A DNA stretch of 60,791 nt from Peribacillus sp. Bi96 (GTDB lineage Bacteria > Bacillota > Bacilli > Bacillales > DSM-1321), in contig NZ_CAKKLV010000028.1 in assembly GCF_918698115.1 (NCBI RefSeq), forward strand, positions 1 through 60,791, written 5' to 3'. Of the stretch, positions 30,279-38,404 are shown piece by piece (the stretch's first letter is position 1; each line of letters starts with the position of its first letter). Under the pieces are notes generated by a model. It was given only the letters and a program-made list of their open reading frames with translations. It was not told the DNA's origin and ran no database searches. Both the position numbers and the translations under genes were made by a program.

Positions 30279-31198
30279 GATGGATGGCTCCCTTTCCTTC
30301 TTTCCTGTTCGAGAGAATATTTCTTTTTCGTCGATACCCTTCTCCATACAGATGAAAGCACTCCACGTTTAGGTGCAAAAAGCATGGAAAAGAAAAACCA
30401 TACCGTCGCTGATAAAACAATTAACGGTCCTGTTGGCAAATCATTGACAGTTGTACTGATTAACGTGCCGGATACACCACTCAACATTCCGAATATCCCA
30501 GAAAGGATGACCATGATATGCAGCCGCTCTGTCCAGTACCTCGCAGAAACCGCAGGCGTGATTAGTAGAGATGCCATCAATACGACACCAACGGCTTGGA
30601 TACCGATCACTACAGCTGCCACGATCAGCATCATGATGAAATAATCCAGAAAAACGACCGGCAGTCCCATCCCCTTGGCAAAACCAGGGTCAAAGGACAG
30701 TAGCTTGAATTCTTTAAAAAACACGGTACAAGTGAAAATGAGTATAAAGGAAACCGTCATCATCATATATACATCGGACATGACCATTGACGCCGTCTGG
30801 CCGAATAGAAAGGTATCCAACCCACTCTGGTTTCCATACTCGCTCTGCTGGATTTGCGTAAGCATGACAATTCCGAAACCAAAGAAGGAAGATAAAACAA
30901 TTCCCAAGGCCGCATCCTGCTTGATCTTACTGTATCTCGTGAGCACACTGATCAAGAAAACAGCCACTAAACCTGCTAGTGCCGCACCAATCAAAAAGAA
31001 GGAAGTGGATTTCACCCCTGTTAATATAAAAGCGACGCAGATTCCGGGTAACGCTGCATGTGCGAGCGTGTCTCCAAGCAAAGACTGCTTTCTGAGGTAG
31101 GCAAAACTGCCGATGACTCCACTGCTTAATCCGAGGAACATCGTCCCAAGCAAAATCCACCTTGTATTAGGATCTGTAATAATATCCAGTATGTTCAT
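30275..31198 (-). CDS. mntC: Manganese ABC transporter permease MntC
   Basis: Second ABC-3 family permease of the Mn(II) importer, 307 residues. SGVIGSFAYLRKQSLLGDTLAHAALPG, KQDAALGIVLSSFFGFGIV and VVLMASLLITPAVSARYW-type segments match the family (each abbreviated). Paralogous to MntD; the pair probably forms a heterodimer. ATG 31198 lies 8 nt after GAGG; the GTG at 31207 is too close. Between mntB and mntD. Confidence 0.92.
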   Translation of the reverse strand: MNILDIITDPNTRWILLGTMFLGLSSGVIGSFAYLRKQSLLGDTLAHAALPGICVAFILTGVKSTSFFLIGAALAGLVAVFLISVLTRYSKIKQDAALGIVLSSFFGFGIVMLTQIQQSEYGNQSGLDTFLFGQTASMVMSDVYMMMTVSFILIFTCTVFFKEFKLLSFDPGFAKGMGLPVVFLDYFIMMLIVAAVVIGIQAVGVVLMASLLITPAVSARYWTERLHIMVILSGIFGMLSGVSGTLISTTVNDLPTGPLIVLSATVWFFFSMLFAPKRGVLSSVWRRVSTKKKYSLEQERRKGSHPS

Positions 31199-31208
31199 CG
31201 TGTACACC

Positions 31209-31964
31209 TCATTTTAATAAAAGGCCGGACTTCGTGTCTGATAGTATCGCCAGGCGGCCTCCGTAAGTTTCCTGTAAGTATTCAGGAATGAAAACTTCTT
31301 CTGTCGGACCTATTTTCATCACCTTTTTATTCAGTAACATCGTCCAGTCAAAATATTCCTTTACAGTCGATAGATCATGGTGCACAACAAGAACGGTTTT
31401 GCCTTTTCCCTTCAATTCCATCAGCAATTGTATGATTGCTTTCTCGGTTGCTGCATCTACCCCTACGAACGGTTCATCCATAAAATAAATATCCGCTTCC
31501 TGGGCCAATGCACGAGCCAGGAAAATCCGTTGCTGCTGTCCGCCCGAGAGCTGGCTGATCTGGCGGTTAGCGTATTCAACCATCCCCACTTTATCCAGGC
31601 ACTCCATCGCCTTCTGCCTTTCAGCCTTCCCTGGTCGCTTCAGCCATCCGAGGTGACCATATCTACCCATCATCACTACATCTAGCGCGTTGGTTGGAAA
31701 ATCCCAATCTACTGATTCCCGCTGTGGTACATAGCCAATACTCTTCCTCATCGATTTATAAGTAGATCCCTTTATTGTGATTTCTCCCGATATTTTTGGA
31801 ATCAATTCGAGTATTCCCTTTATCAAGGTCGATTTCCCTGCTCCATTGGGGCCTATAATACCGATTAAATTTCCTTCCGGCACCTCAAATGAGACATCTT
31901 CAACAACCGGTTTCTTATGATATGCAATCGTTAAATTCTCGACCTTCAAAGCTGCTTGATCCAT
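31209..31964 (-). CDS. mntB: Manganese ABC transporter ATP-binding protein MntB
   Basis: ATPase of the Mn(II) importer, 251 residues: Walker A GPNGAGKST (about 37-45), signature LSGGQQQRIF, Walker B IYFMDEPFVGVD and H-loop VVHHDLST. The metal-importer type is clear from the neighbours. 14 bp after mntA and 10 bp before mntC. Confidence 0.94.
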   Translation of the reverse strand: MDQAALKVENLTIAYHKKPVVEDVSFEVPEGNLIGIIGPNGAGKSTLIKGILELIPKISGEITIKGSTYKSMRKSIGYVPQRESVDWDFPTNALDVVMMGRYGHLGWLKRPGKAERQKAMECLDKVGMVEYANRQISQLSGGQQQRIFLARALAQEADIYFMDEPFVGVDAATEKAIIQLLMELKGKGKTVLVVHHDLSTVKEYFDWTMLLNKKVMKIGPTEEVFIPEYLQETYGGRLAILSDTKSGLLLK

Positions 31965-31978
31965 CTTTTTTCCTCCCC

Positions 31979-32902
31979 TTATTTCAAAGCATGGACGATG
32001 GTTTCTGTATTATGACGGACCATACCGATATATGTTCCTTCTTCCGTCCCTTTTTCACCCATCGCATCCGAGAATAATTCACCGCCGATTTTCACTTTGT
32101 GCCCTTGCTTCCCAGCTCCTTGAATGACAGCCTCGATAGCCTTCCTTGGCACGCTGGACTCTATGAAAATCGCTTTTATTTTGTTCTCCACAAGGTAATT
32201 CCGCATATCCGTCACATCTTTTGATCCATATTCCGATAATGTATTGATCCCTTGAAGCCCTCTTACGTCCAAACCATAGGACTGACCGTAGTATCCAAAA
32301 GCGTCATGTGCTGTAACTAGCACCCGTTGGTCTTCTGGTATTTTATTTATTTCATCTTGAACATATTTATCAAGTTCCTCCAACTGCTGAACATACTCTT
32401 CATAATTATCAAGAAACTCTGCTTCATGATCTGGATCATTGGCAATCAACTCTTTCTTCACTGACTCCGCCGCAACCATCCAGAGCTTTACATCAAACCA
32501 TACATGGGGATCATGTTCCGTTGCACTCACTTTACGGAGTTGTTCCTCCTTGAAGTCCTCCGTTACGGCAATCGTCGGTTTATCCTTGCTCATCATTTCA
32601 AAGATATCCGTCATTTTCCCCTCTAGATGGACCCCGTTATAAAAAATCATATCTGCCGAATCCAGTGTCTTCACATCGCCCTGTGTCGCTTTATAAAGAT
32701 GGGGATCCACTCCGGGTCCCATTAAACTGGTGACCTCGACATGTTTACCGCCAATATTCTCAACCAAGTCCCCTATCATTCCTGTCGTAGCAACTACGTT
32801 CAACTTGCCATTGTCCTTATCCTGTTTGGTCGTGTCATTGCCGCACCCCGTTAAAATCAGCATTGCAGCAAGAACGCCCCCAATAGATTTTAGAAAACCC
32901 AT
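31979..32902 (-). CDS. mntA: Manganese-binding lipoprotein MntA
   Basis: Cluster A-I (ZnuA/PsaA type) metal receptor, 307 residues. A lipobox ILTGCGN (cysteine about 19) follows the signal segment. Metal-site residues are seen in GVDPHLYKA, EHDPHVWFD, TAHDAFGYYG and the C-terminal GGELFSDAMG. There is no histidine-rich loop, which argues for Mn over Zn. Two adjacent ATGs follow GGGGAGGG; 32902 gives the better spacing. First gene of mntA-mntB-mntC-mntD, behind an MntR-like box. Confidence 0.92.
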   Translation of the reverse strand: MGFLKSIGGVLAAMLILTGCGNDTTKQDKDNGKLNVVATTGMIGDLVENIGGKHVEVTSLMGPGVDPHLYKATQGDVKTLDSADMIFYNGVHLEGKMTDIFEMMSKDKPTIAVTEDFKEEQLRKVSATEHDPHVWFDVKLWMVAAESVKKELIANDPDHEAEFLDNYEEYVQQLEELDKYVQDEINKIPEDQRVLVTAHDAFGYYGQSYGLDVRGLQGINTLSEYGSKDVTDMRNYLVENKIKAIFIESSVPRKAIEAVIQGAGKQGHKVKIGGELFSDAMGEKGTEEGTYIGMVRHNTETIVHALK

Positions 32903-32935
32903 CATATTCCCTCCCCTTTTTCGTTACCCTAAAAA

Positions 32936-32964
32936 TGTTTACCGTATGCAAATTTAAGTGTAAA
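32936..32964 (-). promoter_or_regulatory. mntA promoter with MntR-like operator
   Basis: On the minus strand TTTACA and TAAACA are separated by 17 bp. Across the spacer and -10 lies TTTGCATACGGTAAAC (32937-32952), close to the B. subtilis MntR operators (TTTGC...AAAC pattern, as I recall them). Mn-bound MntR at this place would block polymerase. Confidence 0.7.
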
Positions 32965-33092
32965 TTTTTTTACATTGTCGTAAATGCTAAAAAGTTTCCT
33001 CTGTACAACTTATTTTATACTATACACAATTATACGAAATAAGTGCAACTCTTTTTTAACATTTCAAAAAGGCCAATGTCTTTTACACACAG

Positions 33093-33134
33093 CAAAAACT
33101 GTCTGGAATCTCTACTAGGGAGCTTCCAGACAGT
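33093..33134 (-). terminator. Strong hairpin upstream of the mnt operon
   Basis: ACTGTCTGGAA (33098-33108) pairs perfectly with TTCCAGACAGT (33124-33134), with CTC/GAG extending the inner stem. On the minus strand it is followed by TTTTTG; on the plus strand no T-run follows. It would end a minus-strand transcript coming from the 33.4-33.6 kb region, before the mnt promoter. Confidence 0.65.
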
Positions 33135-33257
33135 CAGTCATTTCTATAGGTACATGAAACGTAACGATGAAGTTATATTTATATTGTGGAGTTGTTATGG
33201 TGAATATAAACTAGGGAAGCTTTTTTCTAATGTTTATGATGGGACGACATGAAATTC

Positions 33258-33350
33258 ACGAGTAAATGCGCGGTTTTCACGAGTAAAGCGCTAAAACTCA
33301 CGAGTAAATGTCTGCATTTCACGAGTAAAGCGCTAAAACTCACGAGTAAT
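33258..33350. repeat. Tandem array, 21-bp period, ACGAGTAAA core
   Basis: The core ACGAGTAAA (last copy ACGAGTAAT) begins at 33258, 33279, 33300, 33321 and 33342, exactly 21 bp apart. The 12-bp remainders alternate: copies 2 and 4 are identical (GCGCTAAAACTC), copies 1 and 3 differ (TGCGCGGTTTTC, TGTCTGCATTTC), giving a 42-bp higher-order unit. No gene is convincingly encoded through it. Confidence 0.9.
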
Positions 33351-33403
33351 CGCGGATTCCAAGGGGGATATTTTCATAGTAGTATCAAGCTTGTACTGCT
33401 CCA

Positions 33404-33493
33404 TCATTTTTCCGGCTTCAAAGATATTGCCAAGTACGCCAATCCCAATTCGATACCGCAAAGTACAATCAGGCTGATTAAAGTTTGGACCAT
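33404..33493 (-). CDS. Candidate 29-residue membrane peptide
   Basis: ATG at 33493 preceded by GAGGAGGAGGAAATCAAG, a strong ribosome binding site with 7-9 nt spacing. The peptide begins MVQTLISLIVLCGIELGLAY and ends LAISLKPEK: one hydrophobic helix with a charged C-terminus, like many small bacterial membrane proteins. I do not recognise a family. It is divergent from the LacI-family gene, and a near-copy of the same 22-bp sequence precedes both starts. A minus-strand transcript would run through the repeat array to the hairpin at 33093-33134. It could also be a chance frame. Confidence 0.45.
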   Translation of the reverse strand: MVQTLISLIVLCGIELGLAYLAISLKPEK

Positions 33494-33535
33494 CTTGATT
33501 TCCTCCTCCTCTAAGACTTAAACCAATCTTAAAGG

Positions 33536-33619
33536 ATGAAACCCATACCAGAACAAGACCCTTTCTGTAAAAATCTTCAGTAGCCTTATTCTGCTCTCTT
33601 GCTCTGAAATGGGTTTCAT
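33536..33619. repeat. 22-bp inverted repeat in a divergent intergenic region
   Basis: 33536-33557 read on the minus strand and 33598-33619 read on the plus strand agree at 19 of 22 positions (shared core ATGGGTTTCAT). A 40-bp spacer separates them. Each arm points to one of the two divergent starts (33493 and 33656), 37-43 bp away, so they may be paired operator or promoter elements. Confidence 0.8.
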
Positions 33620-33655
33620 ACGGTACAATATAAAAAAAGAAAAAACGGTGATCCC

Positions 33656-34618
33656 ATGACAAATATTAAAGAAATCGCTCAATTTGCAGGTGTATCTGTC
33701 TCAACAGTGTCTCGCGTATTGAATAATCATCCATATGTAAGCCCTGATAAAAGAGAGAGCGTTTTACAAGCCATCGATCGCTTGAATTACTCAAGAAACA
33801 TCAATGCCATACATCTTTCGAAGGGCAAAACGAACCTTATCGGCATTATCATCCCTTTCACCAATCACCCCTATTACGGGGCAATCGTGCACGGAATTAC
33901 TAAGCAGGCTAACGCAATAGGCTGCCATATAGTCATCTTTGAAACCCATTATGAAAGAGAGAAAGAAATTCAAGCCTTGAACATGCTGCAAATGAAGCAA
34001 CTTGATGGCATTATCGTTTGTTCAAGAATTTCGGAAATGAAAGTCCTATTGGAATATCAAAAATACGGTCCGATTATTTTATGTGAAGATACAGCCCAGG
34101 CTGAATTATCGTCGATCAGCATAGATCATTATGCAGCCTTTTCCTGTGCCCTTGAATACGTGATTGCTAAAGGATATAAGAAGATTGGTTACAGTCTCGG
34201 CCGTAAAAAGAGCAGGAACAGTTTTCTTCGAACAAAGGCCTTTAATGATATCATGAGAAATCATCAACTTATAAACAATAAAGAATGGCAGTTTGAAGGC
34301 AGTTATCACATCAAAGACGGTGAACAATTGTTTCAGGAGTGGAATTCGATGATGGATAAACCGGAAGCCATCATCATCACTAATGATGACACGGCTGCAG
34401 GATTCATTCTTACTGCTAAGAAATCGGGAATAACAGTTCCAAACGATGTCGCCATCCTCGGCTTCAATAATGATAGCCTTAGTGAGATGCTCGACATCAC
34501 GACCATTTCCTTGCCGCTGGAATGGATCGGTAAAATGGCAGTGGATCTATTTGAGAATCCTGAAGTAATCAAACATGTGAAGCTGGACTACGCCCTTATA
34601 AAAAGAAAGAGCGTTTAA
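33656..34618 (+). CDS. LacI/GalR family transcriptional regulator
   Basis: A 320-residue repressor-type protein. The N-terminal helix-turn-helix is typical (NIKEIAQFAGVSVSTVSRVLNN at about 3-24, written here in abbreviated form: IAQFAGVSVSTVSRVLN), followed by the periplasmic-binding-protein-like sugar domain (GIIIPFTNHPYYGAIVHGI, MKQLDGIIVCS, ALEYVIAKGYKKIGY, ITNDDTAAGF). The effector is unknown. The nearest carbohydrate gene is malL, 2.0 kb downstream beyond lysP and on the other strand, so a link is possible but not shown. TACAAT at 33624-33629 may be the -10 box. Confidence 0.9.
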   Translation: MTNIKEIAQFAGVSVSTVSRVLNNHPYVSPDKRESVLQAIDRLNYSRNINAIHLSKGKTNLIGIIIPFTNHPYYGAIVHGITKQANAIGCHIVIFETHYEREKEIQALNMLQMKQLDGIIVCSRISEMKVLLEYQKYGPIILCEDTAQAELSSISIDHYAAFSCALEYVIAKGYKKIGYSLGRKKSRNSFLRTKAFNDIMRNHQLINNKEWQFEGSYHIKDGEQLFQEWNSMMDKPEAIIITNDDTAAGFILTAKKSGITVPNDVAILGFNNDSLSEMLDITTISLPLEWIGKMAVDLFENPEVIKHVKLDYALIKRKSV

Positions 34619-34644
34619 TGTTATTTTTGTATGTCGCAATTTGA

Positions 34645-34686
34645 TTATTTCCTTTTGCCAACCCTTCTAGAACAAGGAAAAAATAA
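34645..34686 (+). terminator. Terminator-like hairpin after the LacI-family gene
   Basis: TTATTTCCTT pairs with AAGGAAAAAATAA around a 19-nt loop. There is no T-run, so efficiency is uncertain. Confidence 0.4.
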
Positions 34687-34702
34687 CCACATAAAATAAT
34701 GA

Positions 34703-34731
34703 TTGCGATATCTATTAGAATATTTTATAAT
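34703..34731 (+). promoter_or_regulatory. Sigma-A promoter of the lysP leader
   Basis: TTGCGA, 17-bp spacer, TATAAT. Start near 34738 would give a leader of about 400 nt containing the lysine riboswitch. Confidence 0.65.
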
Positions 34732-34854
34732 TTTGATATAGTAAACTTTACTCAATTACTAGCAATCAATTAATGATTTCAGGAATATCTTGAGTAAGAT
34801 CGTACGACGTCAACAATGCTGGCGCGACGATTTAAGAAAATTGAATACTTCCTC

Positions 34855-35100
34855 ATTTACCGATGAGTTAGAGGCTGCAGCTTATAAAAGTAAAACGGAC
34901 GAGATTCTGGAAAATTCAAGACTCCGTTTGAAAGGATAAGTTGCCGAAGTTTGGGTATATTCCATGTATATCCTTGCTGGCGGTGTTACCGAACAGGAAC
35001 ATCACTGTCACGTTTTTCTAAAAACGTGGGGAGCTATCTTCGGAAGGATAAACGGGTTTATTATAAACAGCCGTCGATCTTTTTCGACTGCTGTTTTTTT
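34855..35100 (+). promoter_or_regulatory. Lysine riboswitch (L-box) with terminator
   Basis: Conserved L-box elements in order: GATGAGTTAGAGGCTGCAGC (34862 onward), AAAGGATAAGTTGCCGAAG, TTGCTGGCGGTGTTACCG, ACTGTCACG and GTGGGGAGCTATC. An intrinsic terminator (AACAGC-GTCG with CGAC-GCTGTT, then seven T) is at 35066-35100. Lysine binding should favour termination before the permease gene. The remainder of 34619-34855 holds only the promoter and a weak hairpin. Confidence 0.9.
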
Positions 35101-35140
35101 ATATTTCGTTCCCTTCCAATAAAAAGGAGTGTAACATCAA

Positions 35141-36592
35141 TTGTCAAATTCAGAAAAAGCATCAAGCCCTACTGAATTGAAAAGGAGCCTGAAAGCGCGG
35201 CACTTAATGATGATTTCATTGGGTGGAACGATTGGAACAGGTTTATTTTTAGCAAGTGGCGGTGCGATTCATTCGGCCGGACCTGGCGGTGCCTTGGTGG
35301 CATACGCGGTCATCGGCATCATGGTTTATTATTTAATGACAAGTCTCGCAGAAATGGCATCGTTCATGCCGGTGGCCGGTTCATTCCGTGTTTATGCTTC
35401 CAAATTCGTCGACCCGTCTTTCGGTTTTGCGATTGGATGGAACTACTGGTATAACTGGGCAATCACCATTGCCGCCGAATTGGCAGCCGTTGTCTTAATT
35501 ATGAAGTTCTGGTTTCCTGATAGTCCTTCCTTTATCTGGAGTGGTATCGCGTTAATCATTATGTTTCTTATTAATTATATGTCCGTTAAAGGTTTTGGCG
35601 AGGCCGAGTTCTGGTTTGCTATGATCAAAGTCGTGACAGTCGTCATTTTCTTGATCACTGGGGTTCTGATCATTCTCGGAATCATGGGTGGGAATGACCC
35701 AATTGGTTTTTCAAATTTCACTATGGGTGATGGCCCCTTTAACGGTGGTTTCTTCACGATCTTAGGCGTTTTCATGGCTGCCGGTTTCTCGTTCCAAGGA
35801 ACGGAATTGCTTGGAGTGACGGCTGGTGAAAGCGAAGATCCAGAAAAAAATATCCCAAAGGCGATCAGATCCGTTTTCTGGCGCATCATTTTATTCTATA
35901 TCCTTGCCATTTTTGTAATTGGTATGATCATTCCGTTTACTGATTCACGTTTATTGAGTCAAGATGTTGCCGTCAGTCCATTTACGCTCGTATTTGAACG
36001 TGCTGGCCTTGCATTTGCAGCATCCATCATGAACGCGATCATTTTATCATCCGTACTCTCTGCCGGTAACTCTGGCATGTACGCTTCAACTCGTATGCTC
36101 TGGGACTTGGCACGTGATGGGAAAGCGCCAAAATTCCTTGGAAAGTTAGATAAAAGAGGAGTACCCGTGAATGCACTTATCGTGACTTCTTTAGTTGGCT
36201 GCGTTGCATTCTCAGCTTCATTTTTCGGAGATGGTGTCGTTTATATCTGGTTATTGAATGCTTCAGGTATGGCTGGATTCGTAACATGGGTCGGGATAGC
36301 GCTTGCCCACTATCGGTTCCGCAAAGCCTACGCAGCTCAAGGCCTTGATTTGAATGCTTTACCATACAGGGCCAAAGGCTTCCCATTCGGGCCTATATTC
36401 GCACTTGTTCTATGTATTATCATTATCATTGGGCAAGGCTATCAGGCTTTCAGCAGCAACGGGATCGACTGGAATTCAATGTTCGTTTCCTACATTGGCT
36501 TGGTTCTATTCTTCGTCCTATGGTTCGGCTATAAAATTAAGCACAAAACGAAAATCATTCCCCTTGAGGAATGTGATCTTAAATCAAAATAG
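35141..36592 (+). CDS. lysP: Lysine-specific permease LysP
   Basis: APC-family amino-acid/proton symporter, 483 residues, about twelve hydrophobic segments. It closely follows the E. coli LysP pattern: LKARHLMMISLGGTIGTGLF, MPVAGSFRVYASKFVDP, GFALGWNYWYNWA-type TM3, SFQGTELLGVTAGESEDP, VLSAGNSGMYASTRML and SGMAGFVTWVGIALAHYRFR (each shortened). The TTG start is supported by AAAAAGGAG 11 nt upstream. The L-box leader independently supports lysine as substrate. It converges on malL across a shared terminator. Confidence 0.93.
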   Translation: MSNSEKASSPTELKRSLKARHLMMISLGGTIGTGLFLASGGAIHSAGPGGALVAYAVIGIMVYYLMTSLAEMASFMPVAGSFRVYASKFVDPSFGFAIGWNYWYNWAITIAAELAAVVLIMKFWFPDSPSFIWSGIALIIMFLINYMSVKGFGEAEFWFAMIKVVTVVIFLITGVLIILGIMGGNDPIGFSNFTMGDGPFNGGFFTILGVFMAAGFSFQGTELLGVTAGESEDPEKNIPKAIRSVFWRIILFYILAIFVIGMIIPFTDSRLLSQDVAVSPFTLVFERAGLAFAASIMNAIILSSVLSAGNSGMYASTRMLWDLARDGKAPKFLGKLDKRGVPVNALIVTSLVGCVAFSASFFGDGVVYIWLLNASGMAGFVTWVGIALAHYRFRKAYAAQGLDLNALPYRAKGFPFGPIFALVLCIIIIIGQGYQAFSSNGIDWNSMFVSYIGLVLFFVLWFGYKIKHKTKIIPLEECDLKSK

Positions 36593-36600
36593 TACGTAAA

Positions 36601-36643
36601 AAGGACATGGTCTCCTCAAATGAAGGAGACCATGTCCTTTTTT
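36601..36643. terminator. Bidirectional terminator between lysP and malL
   Basis: A 16-bp stem starting AAGGACATGGTCTCCT with its complement, flanked by A and T runs. It serves lysP (plus) and malL (minus); the malL stop lies at its edge. Confidence 0.85.
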
Positions 36644-38322
36644 CATTTCAAATGATAAACACGACATTCATATGGACTCAGAGGTTTGATGGAGATCCCC
36701 TCTCCCTCCTGTTCATAATTGCCGATCAGCCTTGTACTAGAATAGGAATGTAGCTCTTCTGGCAAAGAAAAGGAGGCATGCTCCTCTTTAAAGTTGCATA
36801 GCACCAGCAGCTTTTCATCATCAAGCGTTCTCGTATAGGCAAATATTCGTTCATCATCGGGCAAGAGCAGTTCAAAACGGCCGTAAACGATGATTTCATG
36901 CTGTTTGCGTAATTGGATAAGACGTTTATAAAAATGAAAAATGGAATTCTGATCATTGTAGGCTCTTTCTGCATTAATCTCGGGAAAATTCGGATTAACC
37001 TTAATCCAAGGAATCCCTTTCGTGAATCCTGCATTCCGGGAGTCATTCCACTGCATCGGTGTCCTAGCATTATCCCGGCTGCGAGCATGGACGGCTGACA
37101 TCATCCGCTCTTTTGACCAGCCATGTGTATTGACGAGTTCGTCATATGAATTCAGCGTTTCGATATCCCGGTATTCATCCATGCTTTCAAATGCAACATT
37201 GGTCATGCCCAGCTCTTCCCCTTGATATATATATGGTGTCCCTTGAAGCATATGAAGACAAGCGGCAAGCATCTTTGCGCTTTCAATACGGTACTTTCCA
37301 TCATTCCCAAACCTTGAGACAATCCGGGGCTGATCATGGTTGTTCCAGTATAAACTGTTCCAGCCATTGCCCTCTAAACCAGTTTGCCACTTGGATAGAA
37401 TACGCTTTAAATCGCTTAGCTTCCACTTATCGTTACTCCATTTCCCTGCTGGTCCGCCCCCCAAATCCATATGTTCGAATTGAAAGACCATATGTAGCTC
37501 ATTACGATCTTTTCCTGTGAACAATTGCGCTTCCTCCGGGGTGACGCCTGGCATTTCCCCAACGGTAATCACGTCATATCCAGATAGGACCCGATGATTG
37601 ATTTCCTGTAAAAACTCATGTATACGCGGGCCATTCAGGAAAAAAGGACTTCCATCGCCATACTTCTTCTCATGATGAACGGTTCCATCTGAATAGCTCT
37701 GATCTTTTGAGAGGAAGTTGATGACATCCATCCGAAAACCATCGACACCTTTATCCAACCACCAGGTCATCATGCTGTAGATTTCTTCACGAAGCTTAGG
37801 GTTCTCCCAGTTTAAATCCGGCTGTTTCTTGCTGAATAGATGTAAATAAAATTCATCCGTTCCTTCATCATATCCCCATGCCGAACCTTTAAAAATGGAC
37901 TCCCAATTATTTGGCTCGGCTCCATTCTTCCCAGGTTTCCAAATATAAAAATCACGCTTTGGATTATCTTTTGAGGATCGGGATTCCATGAACCAAGAAT
38001 GTTCATCCGAGGAATGATTGACCACAAGATCCATTATGATTTTCATTCCTCGTTCATGCACGGCCTTCAGCAACAATTCAAAATCAGTCATGGTTCCGAA
38101 TTCTGTCATGATTGATTGATAGTCACTGATATCATACCCATTATCATCATTAGGAGATTGATAAACAGGTGAGAGCCATAACACATTCACACCCAACTCC
38201 TGTAAATAATCTAGTTTCATCAATATTCCATTTAAATCCCCTATCCCATCTCCATTACTATCCATAAAACTCCGGGGGTACACTTGATACACAACTGCCT
38301 CTTTCCACCATGTTTTGTACAT
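36643..38322 (-). CDS. malL: Oligo-1,6-glucosidase (GH13, MalL type)
   Basis: Cytoplasmic GH13_31 glucosidase, 559 residues, hydrolysing terminal alpha-1,6 (and some other) glucosidic bonds of isomalto- and malto-oligosaccharides. The catalytic nucleophile is in GFRMDVINF (about 195-203), the acid/base in VGEMPG (about 252-257), the transition-state aspartate in WNNHDQPR. Valine after the nucleophile (DVIN) is typical of alpha-1,6-acting members; TVGEMPG favours MalL over trehalose-6-phosphate hydrolase. No transporter gene is adjacent. Upstream there is TATAAT (minus strand near 38372-38377) but no convincing cre site. Confidence 0.92.
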   Translation of the reverse strand: MYKTWWKEAVVYQVYPRSFMDSNGDGIGDLNGILMKLDYLQELGVNVLWLSPVYQSPNDDNGYDISDYQSIMTEFGTMTDFELLLKAVHERGMKIIMDLVVNHSSDEHSWFMESRSSKDNPKRDFYIWKPGKNGAEPNNWESIFKGSAWGYDEGTDEFYLHLFSKKQPDLNWENPKLREEIYSMMTWWLDKGVDGFRMDVINFLSKDQSYSDGTVHHEKKYGDGSPFFLNGPRIHEFLQEINHRVLSGYDVITVGEMPGVTPEEAQLFTGKDRNELHMVFQFEHMDLGGGPAGKWSNDKWKLSDLKRILSKWQTGLEGNGWNSLYWNNHDQPRIVSRFGNDGKYRIESAKMLAACLHMLQGTPYIYQGEELGMTNVAFESMDEYRDIETLNSYDELVNTHGWSKERMMSAVHARSRDNARTPMQWNDSRNAGFTKGIPWIKVNPNFPEINAERAYNDQNSIFHFYKRLIQLRKQHEIIVYGRFELLLPDDERIFAYTRTLDDEKLLVLCNFKEEHASFSLPEELHSYSSTRLIGNYEQEGEGISIKPLSPYECRVYHLK

Positions 38323-38404
38323 GCCTTTCCTCCCTTCTTTAAACGCATTGACATTTACACCAATACCCCTATTATAAAGAGGAAAACTTCAGAATATTCT
38401 TCTT

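Noticed and set aside
33258..33350. CRISPR array
   Set aside because: The repeated core is 9-10 bp and the variable part about 12 bp, two of them identical. No cas genes are present.
33249..33521. Plus-strand frame with a heptapeptide repeat (FTSKALK and variants) across the 21-bp array
   Set aside because: 21 bp equals seven codons, so any open frame through the array yields a peptide repeat. There is no proper ribosome binding site and the rest of the frame is protein-unlike.
38339..38377. cre (catabolite repression) site before malL
   Set aside because: TGTAAATGTCAATGCG on the minus strand has only a partial fit to the cre consensus and lacks the central CG dyad.
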